Shown: positions 52,139-63,039 of the stretch, piece by piece | Position numbering within the stretch: the stretch's first letter is position 1 | Layout of the letters: each line of letters opens with the position of its first letter | Position numbers and translations under genes: made by a program | NCBI GenBank assembly: GCA_017962445.1 | Contig: JAGCVI010000024.1 | Span: forward strand, 62,001-126,000 | From: Bacteroidales bacterium | GTDB lineage: Bacteria; Bacteroidota; Bacteroidia; Bacteroidales; P3 | Length of the DNA: 64,000 bases | Reading direction: 5' to 3' | The notes under the pieces: model-generated | What the model was told of the DNA's origin: nothing | What the model saw: the letters and a program-made list of their open reading frames with translations, nothing else | Databases searched by the model: none

Positions 52139-54520
52139 ATGAAAAGAGCCGCACTCTTTACCATAGCATTGCTATTTCTTTCCAAAACCATTCTCGCCAG
52201 TCCAGTATCGGTCACAACAGCTCGCGAAGTAGCGATACAATTCCTCGTAGCCAACGAGCCCCGTGTGTCAACGGCCGACATAGTCATCTGCGACACATGG
52301 TTGGATGCTAACGGTACAGCGACAATGTATGTTTTCAATATTGGCGCCGAAGGGTTTATCATAGTCAGTGCCGACGACGAGGTACCGCCTATTGTGGGCT
52401 ATTCCCTCAACGGCACCTACAACCGCAACCGCATACCCGACAATCTGCGCGGCTGGCTTGAAGGCTATTCGAGCGATGTTGATGCCTATCTCAGCTCCAC
52501 ATCAAAAGAAGGCATTTCCAAAAAAGATCAACAGCAATGGAGCAAAGAATGGGATGCTCTAAGAAACAAAGACATACAATTCTATGCCACTAAATCTGGC
52601 GACACAGTGAACGCACTTGTGGAAACACGCTGGGATCAAGGCACAGGCTATAACGACTATTGTCCAGAATGGAGCGAAGCCTATAACGGACGCTGCGTTA
52701 CAGGATGCGTAGCCACTGCCATGGCACAGATAATTCGCTACCACTGCTATCCAAACGTGGGATTCTACCACCACAGCTATTCGCACAGGACATATGGCGA
52801 GCTGTCGGCCGATTTTGACTCGGCATATTACGACTTCAGCCAAATGCCAATCCGCGTAAACAGCTACTCGTCAGCTGCACAACGGCATGCCGTCTCGTTA
52901 CTTTGCTACCACTGTGGAGTGGCAGTCGACATGGAATATGAAAATCCCAACCATACCACCGGTAGTGGAGCTCACAGCAACGACGTCCCCAACGCCCTCA
53001 AGTATTTCGGATACACGAACAGCATCTATATGGCCAAAGGACCTGCCACAAACGGTATTTGGGACTCGGTACTGCACCATGACCTCAAACTCGGACGACC
53101 AGTATATTACAGTGGCAGTAGCAACAGCGGCGGCCACGCTTTTGTGTGCGATGGTTACCGTGGCAACAAGTACCACTTCAACTTCGGCTGGAGCGGCTCG
53201 GGCGACGGCTTCTATTCACTGTCGTCTGTTAACGGTTTCTCGTCAAACCAAGCCTGCGTATTCAATATAGTACCCTGTGGACTGGGTGCCAACCTCGACA
53301 CGATATATATTGCCTCCGACGGTACAGGCAACGGCTCCTCGTGGAGAAACGCAAACCCCAACCTCGAGGCCGCACTGAAAATTCGCGGCATGTACAAAAG
53401 TGGACAGATATGGGTAAAAAGCGGCACCTACTACGGTGATACCAACTCCACTTCGGCATTCACTTTCATGTACGGTACAACAACCTACGGCGGATTCAAC
53501 GGAACAGAACAATCCATTAACGAACGTCAGGCAGGCAACGCCCCCAGCATCCTTAGCGGACGCGGCGAGAGACAAGTGGCCACACTACAAGGAGCCCTGT
53601 CGCACGATCTAAAGATATACAACATGACCTTCGCCGACGGTATGGCCGACAACGCATCGGCAATCACTGTGAGAGAAAAGGCAACACTCGAGTTCTGCAC
53701 CTTCGAGAACAACAATGCTGGCCCCGATGGTGCAGCCGTATATGTAGACGAAGGCAGTGTAATCAACAGCATTATACGCAACAACATGTGCGGCGGTCTC
53801 ATCATGAGAGACGGCAACACAAAGAACAACCTGATTGTCCACAACAATGCCTTCGGTGCCACCGTGACTGGCGGTACCATGACCAACTGCGACATGGTGG
53901 GCAATCACGGCTACGGCCTCATCTCTGATGGAATAACTATACGCAACTGCATAATGTGGAACAACGATATGCAAGTGTCCGACAGCAACCGTTCCAACTT
54001 CCGATTCTGCGCCATCGAAGGCTTCGACAACGACAGCAACAGCAATATCGGCCTAAGTCATGAAAACCGACCGCTGACAGGCAACGGCCCGTTCTTTATG
54101 AATCCCGACACCACACGCGGACCCGCAGCCGTCATGGGCGACTGGCAGCTGAGCAGCCTCTCTCCGCTGGTCGACGCCGGCGACACCGTGCGTAGCGGCG
54201 TCTTCATCCGCGACATCGAAGGAAACAACCGCTTCCGCAACGGCCGCGTCGACATCGGATGCTACGAGCACGACCCAAACGTAGGCATAGACACACCTGA
54301 GCCGTCGACAGCCTTGCATGCTTACCCTAACCCGGCAAGCACGACGCTGACCATCGAGTCGGCAGCAGGCACCATCCAGATGTTCGACATCATGGGCCGC
54401 CTACTGCTCACCGCCAACGCCACCGACGGCCAAACCCGGCTTGACATAAGCCACCTGCCCAACGGCATTTATCTGCTTCGCACAGAAACAACCACAACCA
54501 AGATCATCAAAAAATTATAG
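52139..54520 (+). CDS. T9SS-exported C10 (streptopain-like) protease fused to a beta-helix
   Basis: A 793-residue multidomain protein. A signal peptide ends at ILA-S. Residues about 22-150 resemble the Spi-type inhibitory propeptide of C10 proteases. The catalytic domain, about 155-380, has the cysteine C190 in CVTGCVATAMAQ, the histidine H333 in SGGHAFVCDGY and W351 in FNFGWSGSGDGF. Residues about 385-690 form a right-handed parallel beta-helix with repeated NN/G turns (LEFCTFENNNAG, NCIMWNND). The last 70 residues are a type A T9SS sorting domain (AYPNPASTTLTIES, LPNGIYLLRTE). It should be secreted or anchored on the cell surface. The C10/beta-helix fusion is uncommon in my memory. The beta-helix may bind glycans. 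Confidence 0.92.
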   Translation: MKRAALFTIALLFLSKTILASPVSVTTAREVAIQFLVANEPRVSTADIVICDTWLDANGTATMYVFNIGAEGFIIVSADDEVPPIVGYSLNGTYNRNRIPDNLRGWLEGYSSDVDAYLSSTSKEGISKKDQQQWSKEWDALRNKDIQFYATKSGDTVNALVETRWDQGTGYNDYCPEWSEAYNGRCVTGCVATAMAQIIRYHCYPNVGFYHHSYSHRTYGELSADFDSAYYDFSQMPIRVNSYSSAAQRHAVSLLCYHCGVAVDMEYENPNHTTGSGAHSNDVPNALKYFGYTNSIYMAKGPATNGIWDSVLHHDLKLGRPVYYSGSSNSGGHAFVCDGYRGNKYHFNFGWSGSGDGFYSLSSVNGFSSNQACVFNIVPCGLGANLDTIYIASDGTGNGSSWRNANPNLEAALKIRGMYKSGQIWVKSGTYYGDTNSTSAFTFMYGTTTYGGFNGTEQSINERQAGNAPSILSGRGERQVATLQGALSHDLKIYNMTFADGMADNASAITVREKATLEFCTFENNNAGPDGAAVYVDEGSVINSIIRNNMCGGLIMRDGNTKNNLIVHNNAFGATVTGGTMTNCDMVGNHGYGLISDGITIRNCIMWNNDMQVSDSNRSNFRFCAIEGFDNDSNSNIGLSHENRPLTGNGPFFMNPDTTRGPAAVMGDWQLSSLSPLVDAGDTVRSGVFIRDIEGNNRFRNGRVDIGCYEHDPNVGIDTPEPSTALHAYPNPASTTLTIESAAGTIQMFDIMGRLLLTANATDGQTRLDISHLPNGIYLLRTETTTTKIIKKL

Positions 54521-54545
54521 CATCCGTTTTTCGGCAATAAACAAT

Positions 54546-54604
54546 AATAGCAGGCGAGGCATCCGCGTTCCATAAGATGGTACACAGGTGCCTCGCCTGC
54601 TATT
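54546..54604. terminator. 16-bp perfect hairpin between convergent genes
   Basis: The left arm 54546-54561 and right arm 54589-54604 pair perfectly over 16 bases (AATAGCAGGCGAGGCA), with a 27-base loop that itself contains CCAT-AAG-ATGG. There is no T run on either side. It probably separates the two convergent transcripts or protects 3' ends. Confidence 0.65.
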
Positions 54605-54623
54605 AATATAGACCAAGTAAAGT

Positions 54624-55940
54624 TTACTTCACAGGATGGTCTGCGTGGAATTTCTCCAGACGGACTTTGAGGTCGGGGAACTGGTCGCGAAGAACCAATG
54701 CCACACAAGCGCGGATACCCTGTTTGTGGCTTCCAGTGATGTCAAGACTGATAGCACTGATACCGTAACGGATAAGTTCGTTGAGGAGTTCAACACCGTC
54801 ATAGCCAGGATAACAGAAGGTGAAATAGAATCCGTCACCGATATCCTCGCCCATATCCTTGTCATAAACGATGAAGAATCCGTTGTCGGTGAACATCTGT
54901 TTCATGATACCGGCTTTTTCGCCATATTCCTTTATATCCTTGACAAAGTTGAACGTGCCGTCGTTGGCGCCTTTCAGCATGGCCGCCATGGCATATTGTA
55001 CAGAGTGGGCGGTACCGCTCGAAAGGCAATAGAGAGTGCCGAAAATAAGAGCACGACCAAGTTGAGTCTGACTGTAGTAGCGAGCCAAATCGGGACACTC
55101 CATGTTGAACAGTTTGGGACTGCATACCATCATGGCAATACGCTCACCTGCGTAGCTGAAGCTCTTGGAGCCTGAAATCATGATGACATAGCGGTCTGTA
55201 TACTTTGCAACTGTAGGTTGGAAAGGAGCCTGGCCAGGCACACTGTAGTCCTTGCGGAAATCCATCAGGAAATAGGCGGAGTCTTCCATAACGACAACAC
55301 CGTATTTGTTGGCCATATCACCGATAATCTGCAATTCGTGTTCGGTGAAGCAGAACCATGCAGGATTGTTGGGGCTGCTGTAGATAAGACATGCCACATC
55401 GCCGTCCTTGAGTTCTTCCTCTAGCTTGTCACGCAGTTTGTCGCCACGGTATTCATAGACGTCAAAAGCCTTCATCGGGATGCCCAGTACACGGCACTGC
55501 TGTTTCTGGACAGGGAAACCAGGATCAATGAAGAGCACCTTGGTCTTCTTGGCATCATAACGGGTCAGGGTCAAGAATGAAGCAAAACCGGCCTGCATGG
55601 ATCCCACGGTAGGAACGCAACAATCCGGGGTAACGTCGATGTCGAGGAAGTTTTTGACAAAGCGGGATGCCTCCTTTTTAAAGTCAGCTGTTCCATAGAT
55701 CTCGGGATATATGGATGCCACGCCGTTGCGCAAGGCCTCTATCTGGGCTTCTACACCCACCTTAGGAGCCGGCAGACCAGGAATGCCCATCTCCATCTTT
55801 ACGAAACGGACTCCCGTTTCCTTTTCAACGTCCTGAATCATTTTGCGCATCTCACGGATGCTGGCCTTTCCAGGGTTCTGTATCTTGTTTTCGGCGGCGA
55901 TACGGTCTATCACCTCTTTCTGTATTGGTATTTGTGTCAT
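54624..55940 (-). CDS. PLP-dependent class I/II aminotransferase
   Basis: A 438-residue fold-type I enzyme. Key parts are KMEMGIPGLPAP near the N-terminus, IYSSPNNPAW (PLP-binding Asn), MEDSAYFLMDF (PLP-binding Asp), and the lysine in ISGSKSFSYAGERIAMM. The C-terminal arginine is in HKQGIRACVAL, which fits substrate carboxylate binding. Amino-acid specificity is not evident; relatives act on aspartate, aromatic or branched-chain amino acids. It is convergent with the C10 protease gene across a long hairpin, and lies 49 bases downstream of the PorD-like gene in the same direction. Confidence 0.92.
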   Translation of the reverse strand: MTQIPIQKEVIDRIAAENKIQNPGKASIREMRKMIQDVEKETGVRFVKMEMGIPGLPAPKVGVEAQIEALRNGVASIYPEIYGTADFKKEASRFVKNFLDIDVTPDCCVPTVGSMQAGFASFLTLTRYDAKKTKVLFIDPGFPVQKQQCRVLGIPMKAFDVYEYRGDKLRDKLEEELKDGDVACLIYSSPNNPAWFCFTEHELQIIGDMANKYGVVVMEDSAYFLMDFRKDYSVPGQAPFQPTVAKYTDRYVIMISGSKSFSYAGERIAMMVCSPKLFNMECPDLARYYSQTQLGRALIFGTLYCLSSGTAHSVQYAMAAMLKGANDGTFNFVKDIKEYGEKAGIMKQMFTDNGFFIVYDKDMGEDIGDGFYFTFCYPGYDGVELLNELIRYGISAISLDITGSHKQGIRACVALVLRDQFPDLKVRLEKFHADHPVK

Positions 55941-55989
55941 GACAGTTACTTTTATTTTTGATATTTTATTTTCATTGCGGTCGCCGACA

Positions 55990-56913
55990 TCACTTGACGT
56001 TCCAGTCTCGCATCTTAGTGACGTTGATGGGCGAAATGTCTTTGATAATCATATAGACTTCCTTCTGCTCATCGGCAGGAGCGGGGGTGAATATTGACAC
56101 AATCTCGGACATGTTGACATCGACGAACTGAGTCACCGACAACAGGTTGGCGCGTTTTTTGTGCACCTGCTGCAGGTAACGCAGAGCCTGAATAATGTTC
56201 TTGCGGGCCGTCGGTTGGTCCTTGGTCATCATGTCGAGACCAAGACGGTAGTAGTAATAATACACGCTGTGCAGAGCCTCATAAGCCGAGTTGGTATGGT
56301 TCTCCATAAACCAATAGCGAGCCTTCTGGCTGTCGCCAGAGCGCCATCCTTTATATGAGGTCGTACCGGCTGTCTGTGAAATGGTGCGCGCCATCTCAAA
56401 GAATGGCTCGCCGCCATTGGGGCCGTACGAATCGAAGTACATGCCAAGCATAATGTAGCAATAGAAAGCCAACGTCGACGAGAGGTTGTCGAAGAACGTG
56501 TTAGGGTCAAATTCAAGAGGCTGGGTCTCGTTGTAGGAAAACATCAGGTCATTGTTTTCCATATAGTTAAGAATACCGGAAGTGTAGTTGGAGTTGTACA
56601 CCGGACGGCGGAGCTGAATGGAGAGCTGGCCTTTGAAATCGGTTGCCGAGGTGCGTTCAGAAAGAATCAGGCTAATAGAGCAGTCGAGTTTCTCGTTCTG
56701 TTCAAGTTCAAGGTTAGTCCATCGACGGTTGTTGACGAATTCCTCTATGGACTGCTTCATTGTTTCGAAAATCTTGATGTCGCCTGTCTCGTACTGCTGT
56801 GTAGTGCTCTGCAGCTTCTGATAGTTGACAGAAACCCCACAACGGAATTCCTGAGCGGAAACCGTCGACAGGAACATACTCATTACCAACGTTATCAGCA
56901 GTTTCCTCGACAT
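55990..56913 (-). CDS. porD: DUF4835 / PorD-type protein of the T9SS
   Basis: A 307-residue exported protein begun at the ATG at 56913 (signal peptide SRKLLITLVMSMFLSTVSA-Q). It matches the DUF4835 family: FVNNRRWTN, LDCSISLILS, LSIQLRRPVYNSNY, LEFDPNTFFDNLSSTLAFY and GMYFDSYGPNGGEPFF are the usual blocks. Members of this family are annotated as PorD of the type IX secretion system; the exact role is poorly known, and the link is from memory. It fits the T9SS sorting domain on the neighbouring C10 protease. It has a TATCTTTGCA promoter 23 bases upstream, back to back with gyrB. Confidence 0.82.
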   Translation of the reverse strand: MSRKLLITLVMSMFLSTVSAQEFRCGVSVNYQKLQSTTQQYETGDIKIFETMKQSIEEFVNNRRWTNLELEQNEKLDCSISLILSERTSATDFKGQLSIQLRRPVYNSNYTSGILNYMENNDLMFSYNETQPLEFDPNTFFDNLSSTLAFYCYIMLGMYFDSYGPNGGEPFFEMARTISQTAGTTSYKGWRSGDSQKARYWFMENHTNSAYEALHSVYYYYYRLGLDMMTKDQPTARKNIIQALRYLQQVHKKRANLLSVTQFVDVNMSEIVSIFTPAPADEQKEVYMIIKDISPINVTKMRDWNVK

Positions 56914-56935
56914 TAAATCACTATTTTTCAAACTG

Positions 56936-56943
56936 CAAAGATA
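56936..56943 (-). promoter_or_regulatory. Promoter -7 box for the PorD-like gene
   Basis: Coding strand TATCTTTG followed by CA matches TAnnTTTG. The expected start would give a leader of only about 15 bases. Confidence 0.55.
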
Positions 56944-57078
56944 ACAAAATAAAACAATAGCGCACGCGCGCAAGGCAGGCCTGTCAGGACAAAAGCACAC
57001 AAAACTGCAATTTAAAAGCTAAAAATCAACAACTTGTAAATATAAAATATTTTTTCACCATTTGTTGATAATTATTGA

Positions 57079-59106
<2,028 letters not shown>

Positions 59107-59125
59107 TTATTTAAAACAAAAAGTC

Positions 59126-59875
59126 ATGGATAAAAGAAATTTACTGTTAATTAGCAACTCCACCATGCGTGGCGAAGCCTATTTGGGATGGTGCAAAGAT
59201 ATGATTGCGGATTTCTGCAAACGTCATAATGTCAAGAATGTATTATTTATCCCTTACGCTGGTGTAAGCTTGGCTGAAGGCGGCTTGACCAAAAGCTACG
59301 ATGCTTACGAAAAGAAGGTGGCTGCCGTATACAAAGAGTTCGGCGTAAAGCTCACCAGCGTGCACCACAAGGCATTGCCCATCAACGCTGTGTACGAGAC
59401 AGATTGCGTGGCCGTGGGCGGTGGCAACACATTCCACTTGGTCAAGGAACTACAGCGCACAGGACTGATGCAGGCTATCCGCCAACGCGCTTTCGACGGC
59501 ATGCCCTATATGGGCTGGAGCGCCGGATCTAACGTGGCTGGTCCAACACTATGCACCACCAATGACGTGCCTATCGTCATGCCAGCATCGTTCGACTGCA
59601 TGGGCATCGTGCCGTTCCAGATCAACCCGCACTACACCGACTTCTTCGACCCGAAGCATGGTGGCGAAACCCGCGACGACCGTCTAAAAGAATATATCAT
59701 GGTGAACCCCAAGGCCACCGTCGCCGCCATCCGCGAAGCGACCGCCCTCCTGCTTGAGAACGGCAAGTTGAAACTCATCGGCAAGCCCAACAAGATGAAG
59801 GTCTTCAAGACCAAGATGGAAAACACCAAAGAATACGGCCTCCGCAGCAATATCGATTTCCTGCTGAAAGCATAA
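59126..59875 (+). CDS. pepE: Alpha-aspartyl dipeptidase (family S51)
   Basis: A 249-residue serine peptidase that cleaves Asp-X dipeptides. The nucleophile serine is in MGWSAGSNVAG, the VGGGNTFHLVKEL segment is the S51 signature, and the NPHYTDF region supplies a histidine of the active site. It lacks a signal peptide, so it works in the cytoplasm, completing the intake of acidic peptides. It is transcribed after gyrB and ends in a strong bidirectional hairpin. Confidence 0.95.
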   Translation: MDKRNLLLISNSTMRGEAYLGWCKDMIADFCKRHNVKNVLFIPYAGVSLAEGGLTKSYDAYEKKVAAVYKEFGVKLTSVHHKALPINAVYETDCVAVGGGNTFHLVKELQRTGLMQAIRQRAFDGMPYMGWSAGSNVAGPTLCTTNDVPIVMPASFDCMGIVPFQINPHYTDFFDPKHGGETRDDRLKEYIMVNPKATVAAIREATALLLENGKLKLIGKPNKMKVFKTKMENTKEYGLRSNIDFLLKA

Positions 59876-59893
59876 GCATTTGCATAATAACGT

Positions 59894-59931
59894 AAAAAGG
59901 CGGCTTTGTAACAAAACAAAGCCGCCTTTTT
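59894..59931. terminator. Bidirectional terminator after pepE
   Basis: AAAAAGGCGGCTTTG (59894-59908) and its perfect complement (59917-59931) form a 15-bp stem with an 8-base loop. Both flanks end in A5/T5, serving pepE and the convergent membrane-protein gene. Confidence 0.95.
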
Positions 59932-59964
59932 CATGGAGTTGTTATTCAGTAAAGCACTACTCCT

Positions 59965-60441
59965 CTAACTGTCAACCTTCTGTTTAATACCAGCAAGCAA
60001 CTGGACCACAGCACACATAAGGCCGACAAAGAAAAATTCTCCAATTCCACAGCCAAGCAAAACCAAATCTTGGGAGGCTAATGCTGCAATGACAACAACA
60101 AAAAGACCTATAATATTGGTTATAAGCACAACCATGGCAAAGACATACCATTTGCTTAATTCTGCACGTTTAACAGTTGCCTTTTTCTTTGGCGCATATT
60201 CAAGGAGTTGCTCATACTCTTCTTTAGTCACATCACCAAGGTTATAGCGATAATACCGTCTCTTCTCTCCATCATAGTATGGATACCCCTCACAAGCAAA
60301 GCCAGATTCCTCAGTATACTCTTTCTCACCTATTTCCAATTCTGTAGCCAAGCGTACTACCTTCTCTTTAAAGTCTTGTTCATTAGACTCCGATATCTTC
60401 CTCTTCCGCTCCTCAATATAATTCTTTATATACTCGTTCAT
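59965..60441 (-). CDS. Two-helix membrane protein of unknown function
   Basis: A 158-residue protein begun at the ATG at 60441; the frame extends upstream into the promoter. Residues 1-95 are charged and cytoplasmic-looking, with a helical start (YIKNYIEERKRKISESN), a tyrosine-rich patch (YPYYDGEKRRYYRYNLG) and VTKEEYEQLLEYAPKK, reminiscent of short linker motifs before a membrane pair. Two hydrophobic helices follow (VFAMVVLITNIIGLFVVVIA and LLGCGIGEFFFVGLMCAVV). I do not recognise the family. A good promoter lies upstream, divergent from that of the next plus-strand gene. Confidence 0.75.
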   Translation of the reverse strand: MNEYIKNYIEERKRKISESNEQDFKEKVVRLATELEIGEKEYTEESGFACEGYPYYDGEKRRYYRYNLGDVTKEEYEQLLEYAPKKKATVKRAELSKWYVFAMVVLITNIIGLFVVVIAALASQDLVLLGCGIGEFFFVGLMCAVVQLLAGIKQKVDS

Positions 60442-60507
60442 TGTCAAGCGATAATTAATTGTATTACATTTACCAGCATAAAGCAGGCGGTTACTTCTTT
60501 CAAAGTA

Positions 60508-60538
60508 CAAAAGTACATACTTTTTATGGTAAAACCAA
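60508..60538 (-). promoter_or_regulatory. Promoter for the two-helix membrane protein
   Basis: Coding strand TTG (60536-60538), a 20-base spacer, then TACTTTTG (60508-60515). Both elements fit the Bacteroidota consensus. Confidence 0.65.
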
Positions 60539-60567
60539 AATTATTTTACCAAGTCGCAGTTTTTGTG

Positions 60568-60575
60568 TATCTTTG
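60568..60575 (+). promoter_or_regulatory. Promoter -7 box for the 60720 gene group
   Basis: TATCTTTG followed by CA matches TAnnTTTG. The -33 position reads TTA. The box is divergent from the 60508-60538 promoter, 30 bases away. The leader to the ATG at 60720 would be about 140 bases. Confidence 0.6.
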
Positions 60576-60648
60576 CAACCAGAAAACTCTGATAGAATCT
60601 TCACGAAAAGACGCTTTTTTTCATCTATGTGTAATTTTATTCTCTGAA

Positions 60649-60723
60649 ATGTTACTTATGAAACAGAAAGTAACAAATCATCAAAAAGAGAATCCAACCC
60701 AGAAAAAGAGTTTAAAGAAATGA
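60649..60723 (+). CDS. Possible 24-codon leader ORF coupled to the next gene
   Basis: A short frame with ATG at 60649 ends in a TGA that overlaps the ATG of the following gene (AAATGAG). The peptide begins MLLMKQKVTNHQ and is lysine-rich at its end. The overlap suits translational coupling, but nothing shows conservation. An alternative ATG lies at codon 4. Confidence 0.3.
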   Translation: MLLMKQKVTNHQKENPTQKKSLKK

Positions 60724-61475
60724 GAAGGAACATTTTATTATTCATTTTAGTATGCATGGCCACGCTCGCAACGAAGGCTATGGCACAGCATACAATAACC
60801 TTTTGTGGAGAAACGGTAACCAGTGTCAAAATTATCGAGAGAAATAGTTACATCGATTGGAAACCTAATATCGAGGACCGTGAAATTGTTTTTCCGCCCG
60901 AAGCCTGGATCGATTATATGATATGGGAAGATGGCCGACAGATGTTGCTGGAAAGAAAAGCCAAACGTACCAAGACCACCACAATGGACAGTGTTGCATG
61001 GCTGCACCTCAACAGCCTGATGGCTGAAATCGGTGTATGCCGTCCTACCACTGCCGCTGACCTTGGTATTACGGAACAGACACTACACAAATACATTACC
61101 CGACGCTCTATCCGCAAAAGATATGGTCATGCCTACCTTTTCGACCTCTACAAAGACCAAGTCACATTGGGAAAATTCGACCAATGGCTGACAACACAGT
61201 ACGAAACTCATAAAGACACAAACATCATACTAATCAGAACGGATGATCCCTTTAGTATAAGAATAGACATCACACTAAAAAACAATAAACATAGATTCGT
61301 AAGCATCTGGCGATTTGGACCTGAGCTACCATACTATTTCGACGGAAGAGACAATTTCAACCTGAACATCTACCGTCACCTCTGTGCCCTAATGCCAAAA
61401 ACTTTCGAATTCAGCTACGAAGATGTACAGAAGAGACTGGTAATTGCATATTTTGACTATTTAATCAATAAATGA
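60720..61475 (+). CDS. Exported protein of unknown function
   Basis: A 251-residue protein with a signal peptide ([22 protein letters not shown] read as hydrophobic core then AMA-Q). The mature part is mixed, with a charged central helix ([17 protein letters not shown]) and a C-terminal beta-rich half ([25 protein letters not shown]). I do not recognise it; it resembles nothing enzymatic. It overlaps nfo by four bases (ATGA), so the two are translated together. The preceding 24-codon ORF overlaps its start as well. Confidence 0.7.
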   Translation: MRRNILLFILVCMATLATKAMAQHTITFCGETVTSVKIIERNSYIDWKPNIEDREIVFPPEAWIDYMIWEDGRQMLLERKAKRTKTTTMDSVAWLHLNSLMAEIGVCRPTTAADLGITEQTLHKYITRRSIRKRYGHAYLFDLYKDQVTLGKFDQWLTTQYETHKDTNIILIRTDDPFSIRIDITLKNNKHRFVSIWRFGPELPYYFDGRDNFNLNIYRHLCALMPKTFEFSYEDVQKRLVIAYFDYLINK

Positions 61476-62317
61476 CTATGACTAAATACATCGGTGCGCA
61501 TGTGAGCGCAAGCGGCGGCGTGGGAAACGCCATACTCAATGCCGAGGCCATCGGAGCCAACGCTTTTGCTTTGTTTACAAGAAATCAGCGCAGCTGGGTG
61601 AGCAAACCACTGGCACAACTTGAAATCGACGGTTTCAAAGCCCTGCTCGTCGACAGAGGTTTCAAGCCTGAGATGGTGCTGCCGCACGACAGCTACTTAA
61701 TCAACCTCGGCTCGCCAGAAGAAGAGACTTTACAAAAGAGCCGTGCGGCATTCCTCGACGAGATGCAGCGCGCCCAACAACTTGGTCTGAGACTGATGAA
61801 CTTCCATCCTGGCAGCCATTTGAACAAGATAAGCGAGGAGGAATGTCTCGACCAGATAGCAAGAGAGGTGAACCTTGCACTCTCGAAGACTGAAGGCGTG
61901 ACGGCAGTCATCGAGAACACCGCCGGACAGGGCACTAACCTTGGATGGAAATTCGAGCATATTGCCCGCATCATCGACGGTATCGACGACAAGAGCCGCG
62001 TGGGCGTCTGCATCGACACATGCCACACATTGGCAGCAGGTTATGACCTCTCGACCGAGATGGGCTACATGTTCTGCTTTGAGGAGTTCGACCGTCTGAT
62101 TGGACAAAAGTACCTCAGAGCCATTCACCTCAACGACAGCAAGAAAAATGCAGGCAGCCACGTAGACCGCCACGAGGTGCTGGGCGAGGGATTCCTAGGC
62201 AAGGCCTTCTTCACACGCTTCATGCACGACTCACGCTTCGACGACATACCCATAATCCTTGAGACACCCGACCCTACCCGATGGGCTGAAGAAATCAAAT
62301 GGCTGCGAAGCCTGTAA
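61472..62317 (+). CDS. nfo: Endonuclease IV (AP endonuclease)
   Basis: A 281-residue TIM-barrel zinc enzyme that cuts DNA at abasic sites in base-excision repair. Recognisable parts are [32 protein letters not shown], the glutamate in [30 protein letters not shown] and [22 protein letters not shown], which together supply the metal ligands. It starts on the ATGA overlap with the exported unknown; a second ATG two codons on (61478) would also fit. No downstream partner is obvious. Confidence 0.96.
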   Translation: MTMTKYIGAHVSASGGVGNAILNAEAIGANAFALFTRNQRSWVSKPLAQLEIDGFKALLVDRGFKPEMVLPHDSYLINLGSPEEETLQKSRAAFLDEMQRAQQLGLRLMNFHPGSHLNKISEEECLDQIAREVNLALSKTEGVTAVIENTAGQGTNLGWKFEHIARIIDGIDDKSRVGVCIDTCHTLAAGYDLSTEMGYMFCFEEFDRLIGQKYLRAIHLNDSKKNAGSHVDRHEVLGEGFLGKAFFTRFMHDSRFDDIPIILETPDPTRWAEEIKWLRSL

Positions 62318-62380
62318 AGTATAATGCAACAATAATTCATCTATATTGTCGTTATTTGTACGCGATTAATAAAAACCACG

Positions 62381-63034
62381 ATGAAAAAGTTGATGACCTT
62401 AATGCTGATGGCTGCATTCGCAATGCCAGCCTTGGCACAGATAACACACACCTCGAAAGGTGACGTCGACGAAAACGCTGAGAAAATACTGAAGAAAGCT
62501 TCGCAGAAAATCAATGCAGGAGCAGTATCGTTCTCGGTGACAATGATTAGCAAAGACCAGAACAAGAAAGAGACCGGCAAGATGAAAGCCGATGTGCTGT
62601 ACAACAAAGGCAAATACCGCGTCGATTTCGACGAGAATGTCATCTACTGCGACGGCAACTCTACATGGCATTGGAACAAAGAGGTCGACGAGGTGGTAAT
62701 CAACAAGATGAGCTCTTCGGAGGACGACCTGTTGAATCCGGCAAGCATTCTCGCCAACTATGGCAAAAACTTCAAGGCCAAGTTCATAAGACAAGAGAAA
62801 GACGGCACTGCAATAATCGATATGACGCCCAAGAAATCGAAAAGCTACTACAAAATACGCCTGAAAATCAATGCCAACAGCGGAATCATCCAGAGCATGG
62901 AGATGCACAACTACGACGGCTCGTGCGGCGAATACAAGGTTAGCAATTTCAAATCGGGAGTCAAGACAAGCGACAGTGACTTCACTTTTTCGAAGTCGAA
63001 CAATCCCAAAGTCGAAATAATTGACATGCGGTAA
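62381..63034 (+). CDS. LolA-family outer-membrane lipoprotein carrier
   Basis: A 217-residue protein with a signal peptide (KKLMTLMLMAAFAMPALA-Q). The mature half-barrel resembles LolA: AEKILKKASQKI, VSFSVTMISKDQ, GKYRVDFDENVIYCDGNSTWHWNKEVDEV in overlapping parts, and YKVSNFKSG near the end. LolA shuttles lipoproteins across the periplasm, consistent with the many lipoproteins here. The next gene, a lipoprotein, follows after five bases. Confidence 0.87.
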   Translation: MKKLMTLMLMAAFAMPALAQITHTSKGDVDENAEKILKKASQKINAGAVSFSVTMISKDQNKKETGKMKADVLYNKGKYRVDFDENVIYCDGNSTWHWNKEVDEVVINKMSSSEDDLLNPASILANYGKNFKAKFIRQEKDGTAIIDMTPKKSKSYYKIRLKINANSGIIQSMEMHNYDGSCGEYKVSNFKSGVKTSDSDFTFSKSNNPKVEIIDMR

Positions 63035-63039
63035 ACGAT

